From positions 1-51,381 of the forward strand of contig CAISIV010000152.1 of NCBI GenBank assembly GCA_903885555.1: 51,381 bases of DNA. Reading direction: 5' to 3'. The DNA comes from an uncultured Hyphomicrobiales bacterium (lineage in GTDB: Bacteria; Pseudomonadota; Alphaproteobacteria; Rhizobiales; Xanthobacteraceae). A program made the translations under genes and the position numbers. The stretch's first letter is position 1. Each line of letters begins with the position of its first letter. Positions 49,248 through 51,381 of this stretch are shown piece by piece. Under the pieces are notes generated by a model. The model worked only from the letters and a program-made list of their open reading frames with translations, was not told the origin of the DNA and did no database searches.

Positions 49248-50674
49248 GTTTAAGGCTCGACGCGCTGCTGTTGGAGGCCTGCGCCAAATTCGGTGGCGCG
49301 CCAGCGCTTGAGGATACGCAGCAGCCTCTCAGCTACACTGAACTCGCGTCCGCCGCGCGTGCTGTCGCTGAAAACCTGCGCGGGCAGGGTATTCGCGCGG
49401 ATGAGCCGGTGCTGGTGGCCATATCCAACGCACCACAGAACATCGCCGACTTTCTCGGTGTCTGGGCCGCCGGTGGCGTCGTCGTTCCGGTCAGCCGCGA
49501 CGCGCCTGCGGTGGCCATCGAAGCCACACGCGCCGCGGCCAAGGCGCGGTTGATGGTGCGTGAAGCGGAAGCGGTGCGCCTTGGCGATCATCCGCCGCCG
49601 GACCGTCCGCTACTGAAGGATGCGGCGCTCGTCATCTTCACCTCCGGTTCAACCGGCACGCCCAAAGGTGTCGTCATCGGCCACGACGCCTTCGCGCGGA
49701 AGCTTCTGGAGATCGACAGCAATCTCAACTTCTCACCAGACACCCGCGCGCTGCTGGTGCTGCAGATCACCTTCATTTTTGGCATCTGGTTCACGCTGCT
49801 GACGCTTCTCAAGGGCGGCAGCGTCTTCATGTGTCAACGCTTCGACGCCGCGATGCTCGTCGACGATCTCGTTACAAAACGCATTACCGATGCCGCCTTC
49901 GTGCCGACCATGTTGCGTAAGCTGCTGGCGACCGACGCGGCGCTGAACTCACCGCTGCGCACCAGTCTTGCTCTCAGGGACGTGCGTACCGGCGGCGAAC
50001 CGTTCAGCCCGGCGCTGGGCCAGCGCGTCGGCGAACTTTTTCCAACGGCGTCGATCACCGATATTTACGGGCTGACCGAAACCGCCAGCTCTGATTTCTT
50101 TCTGGCCTCGCCGAAGGGCGCCGACTTCCCGAGTGGCATCGGCCGCATCTCGCAGAGCGAGCGCTTCCGTATCGCCGACGCGCAAGGCCGCGAAGTGCCC
50201 ACGGGTGAGGCGGGTGAACTTCAAATTCTCACGCCCTTCATCATGAACGGCTATCTCGATCAGCCCGAGCTGACGCGCGCCGCCTTTGCCGATGGCTATT
50301 TCCGCACCGGCGATATGGCCCGCCTAAAACCCGACGGCACGCCGGAACTGGTCGGCCGCAGCAAGGATCTGATCGTTCGCGGCGGCGCCAAGGTATCGCC
50401 GCTCGAACTCGACGGTGTGCTGGCGCAGCACCCGGCGATTGCTGCTGCGCTCACGGTGGGTGTCGCCGACGACATCGCTGGCGAACGCATTCATGTGCTG
50501 ATCGTGCCACGAGCCGAACCGATTGACGAAAAAGAATTGCGCCGCTGGGTCGCCGAACGAGTCGAGGCCTACAAGCGTCCGGACGTCTATCACTTCGGTG
50601 CTGAATTGCCGCTTGGCCGCACCGGCAAGGTCGATCGCGACGCCTTGCGGCGAAGCCTCAATAAGAAGCGCTAG
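49244..50674 (+). CDS. Acyl/aryl-CoA ligase (class I adenylate-forming enzyme)
   Basis: The 476-residue enzyme has the AMP-binding P-loop VIFTSGSTGTPKGVVIGHDA, the adenine motif IYGLTETASSDFFLA, and the hinge region GDMARLKPDGTPELVGRSKD leading to LIVRGGAKVSPLELDG. The C-terminal catalytic lysine is in LGRTGKVDRDALRR. It activates a carboxylic acid as acyl-AMP and then forms the CoA thioester. It is shorter than long-chain acyl-CoA ligases (about 540-560 residues) and resembles short-chain or aromatic acid ligases, but substrate is not predictable. It is coupled to the enoyl-CoA hydratase gene upstream and overlaps the convergent spermidine synthase-like gene by 4 bp. Confidence 0.92.
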   Translation: MSLRLDALLLEACAKFGGAPALEDTQQPLSYTELASAARAVAENLRGQGIRADEPVLVAISNAPQNIADFLGVWAAGGVVVPVSRDAPAVAIEATRAAAKARLMVREAEAVRLGDHPPPDRPLLKDAALVIFTSGSTGTPKGVVIGHDAFARKLLEIDSNLNFSPDTRALLVLQITFIFGIWFTLLTLLKGGSVFMCQRFDAAMLVDDLVTKRITDAAFVPTMLRKLLATDAALNSPLRTSLALRDVRTGGEPFSPALGQRVGELFPTASITDIYGLTETASSDFFLASPKGADFPSGIGRISQSERFRIADAQGREVPTGEAGELQILTPFIMNGYLDQPELTRAAFADGYFRTGDMARLKPDGTPELVGRSKDLIVRGGAKVSPLELDGVLAQHPAIAAALTVGVADDIAGERIHVLIVPRAEPIDEKELRRWVAERVEAYKRPDVYHFGAELPLGRTGKVDRDALRRSLNKKR

Positions 50675-51300
50675 CGTTTCGCCCGCGTCGCGGTCCAGAT
50701 CAGATGCTGGGCGCCGCCGCGCGGGCCCTTGGCGCGTGCGGCGATTTCCTTCACCGCGAATTTCGTCTTGCGCAGCCGCGCGGCGAATTCCGCGTGCGGC
50801 GCCGACGACCAGATCGCCAGCACACCGCCGGGCTTGAGCGCCGCATGCGCCGCGCGCAATCCCTTGTCGTCGTACAGCGCGTCGTTGGCGATACGGCTCA
50901 GCCCCTCGGGTCCGTTGTCGACGTCGAGCAGAATGGCGTCGTATTCCAGCCGCGCGGCGCGGATCAGTTCGCCGACATCCTTCACATGAATTTTCGTGCG
51001 TGGATCGTCGAGACAGCCTTCGAAGATTTCCGCCATCGGGCCGCGTGCCCATTTCACGACCTCGGGCACGAGTTCGGCGACCTCAATGCGCGCCTGCGGT
51101 CCCATGATCTTGAGCGCCGCACGCAGCGTGAAGCCCATGCCGAGTCCGCCGATCAGAATTTTCGGCGCCTTGGCGCTGCGCAGGCTGTCGCAGGCCATGG
51201 TCGCCAGCGCCTGCTCGGTGGCGCTGAGCCGGTTGCTCATGAGCTGATTGTCGCCGAGCGCAATGACGAATTCGGTGCCGCGCTGCTTCAGCGTCAGCAC
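50671..51300 (-). CDS. Spermidine synthase-like methyltransferase-fold protein, N-terminus interrupted
   Basis: From the GTG at 51300 the protein is 209 residues. It has a spermidine synthase-like Rossmann fold: ILIGGLGMGFTLRAALKIMG (nucleotide-binding loop), RIEVAELVPEVVKWARGPMA, DPRTKIHVKDVGELIRAARL, YDAILLDVDNGPEG and LKPGGVLAIWSSAPH. Family members called spermidine synthase-like often have no proven aminopropyl transfer. The frame extends upstream through a TAA at 51306-51304 to an ATG at 51351 that encodes MIPWKILDAAKVPDG, the start I expect for the family. Either translation begins at the GTG (AGAGG lies directly upstream) or the gene is damaged. Confidence 0.75.
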   Translation of the reverse strand: MLTLKQRGTEFVIALGDNQLMSNRLSATEQALATMACDSLRSAKAPKILIGGLGMGFTLRAALKIMGPQARIEVAELVPEVVKWARGPMAEIFEGCLDDPRTKIHVKDVGELIRAARLEYDAILLDVDNGPEGLSRIANDALYDDKGLRAAHAALKPGGVLAIWSSAPHAEFAARLRKTKFAVKEIAARAKGPRGGAQHLIWTATRAKR

Positions 51301-51351
51301 CTCTTAGCCGTCGGGCACTTTCGCTGCGTCGAGAATTTTCCACGGAATCAT
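51301..51351 (-). other. Lost N-terminal segment of the spermidine synthase-like gene, with in-frame stop
   Basis: On the minus strand, ATG at 51351 opens a frame of 15 codons (MIPWKILDAAKVPDG), followed by TAA, GAG and then the GTG start of the main frame. TAA is one transition (C to T) away from CAA. The segment is in frame with the downstream gene, so one base restores a 226-residue protein. Confidence 0.65.
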
Positions 51352-51381
51352 GGCGCCCCTGTCGCAGCTTGCCATCGCCGC

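Overview
The window is gene-dense, GC-rich chromosomal DNA from an alphaproteobacterium, most likely Hyphomicrobiales (Rhizobiales) of the Xanthobacteraceae/Nitrobacteraceae type. The evidence is the ethylmalonyl-CoA pathway genes, a class I lysyl-tRNA synthetase, a PodJ-like polarity protein, a CtrA-type box with an embedded GANTC site, DUF1127 and TIGR02186 proteins, and the palindromic repeats common in this order. The species is inferred from content only. I see no rRNA, tRNA, CRISPR array, prophage or transposase gene. The clearest candidate mobile feature is a DUF559 nuclease gene between inverted REP-like repeats.

Region 1 (1-9072) is an ethylmalonyl-CoA pathway island: the 5' end of meaA on the minus strand, ccr, and mcd. 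Crotonyl-CoA carboxylase/reductase makes ethylmalonyl-CoA, the MeaA mutase makes methylsuccinyl-CoA, and Mcd oxidises it to mesaconyl-CoA, so three of the pathway's signature steps lie within 9 kb. meaA and ccr share an ungapped 33-bp upstream element. Between them are a polyprenyl-phosphate-type glycosyltransferase and a GT-C-like membrane protein, a YihY-family membrane protein and a chemoreceptor. Region 2 (9100-16530) is mixed housekeeping: a host-attachment family protein, a solute-binding protein, a BaiN/HI0933-type flavoprotein, lysS, a Tat-exported beta-carbonic anhydrase-like protein, an S24 repressor, pyrD and a small membrane protein.

Region 3 (16617-23595) holds the full ligase-associated DNA damage response set: ATP-dependent ligase and exonuclease on the minus strand, then a TPR-methyltransferase, a DEXH helicase and the PdeM endonuclease on the plus strand. 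Region 4 (23592-28779) has a TIGR02186/TSUP membrane pair and a 1,099-residue PodJ-like coiled-coil/Sel1 protein. Region 5 (29139-38681) is a beta-oxidation region: two different acyl-CoA dehydrogenases, a thiolase, a cupin and a bifunctional enoyl-CoA hydratase/3-hydroxyacyl-CoA dehydrogenase. A minus-strand PAS protein and MFS transporter lie inside it, and the DUF559 element is inserted in it.

Region 6 (38782-51381) contains a RecD-like ATPase, a diguanylate cyclase, gshA, ybaK, a LysR regulator divergent from a DUF1127 gene, a PAN-domain secreted protein, lepB-tldD, an enoyl-CoA hydratase/acyl-CoA ligase pair and a spermidine synthase-like gene whose natural N-terminus is cut by an in-frame TAA. 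Many genes overlap by 4 bp, both codirectionally (ATGA or TTGA junctions) and convergently, so the genome is compact. Several short gaps contain palindromes that look like operators.
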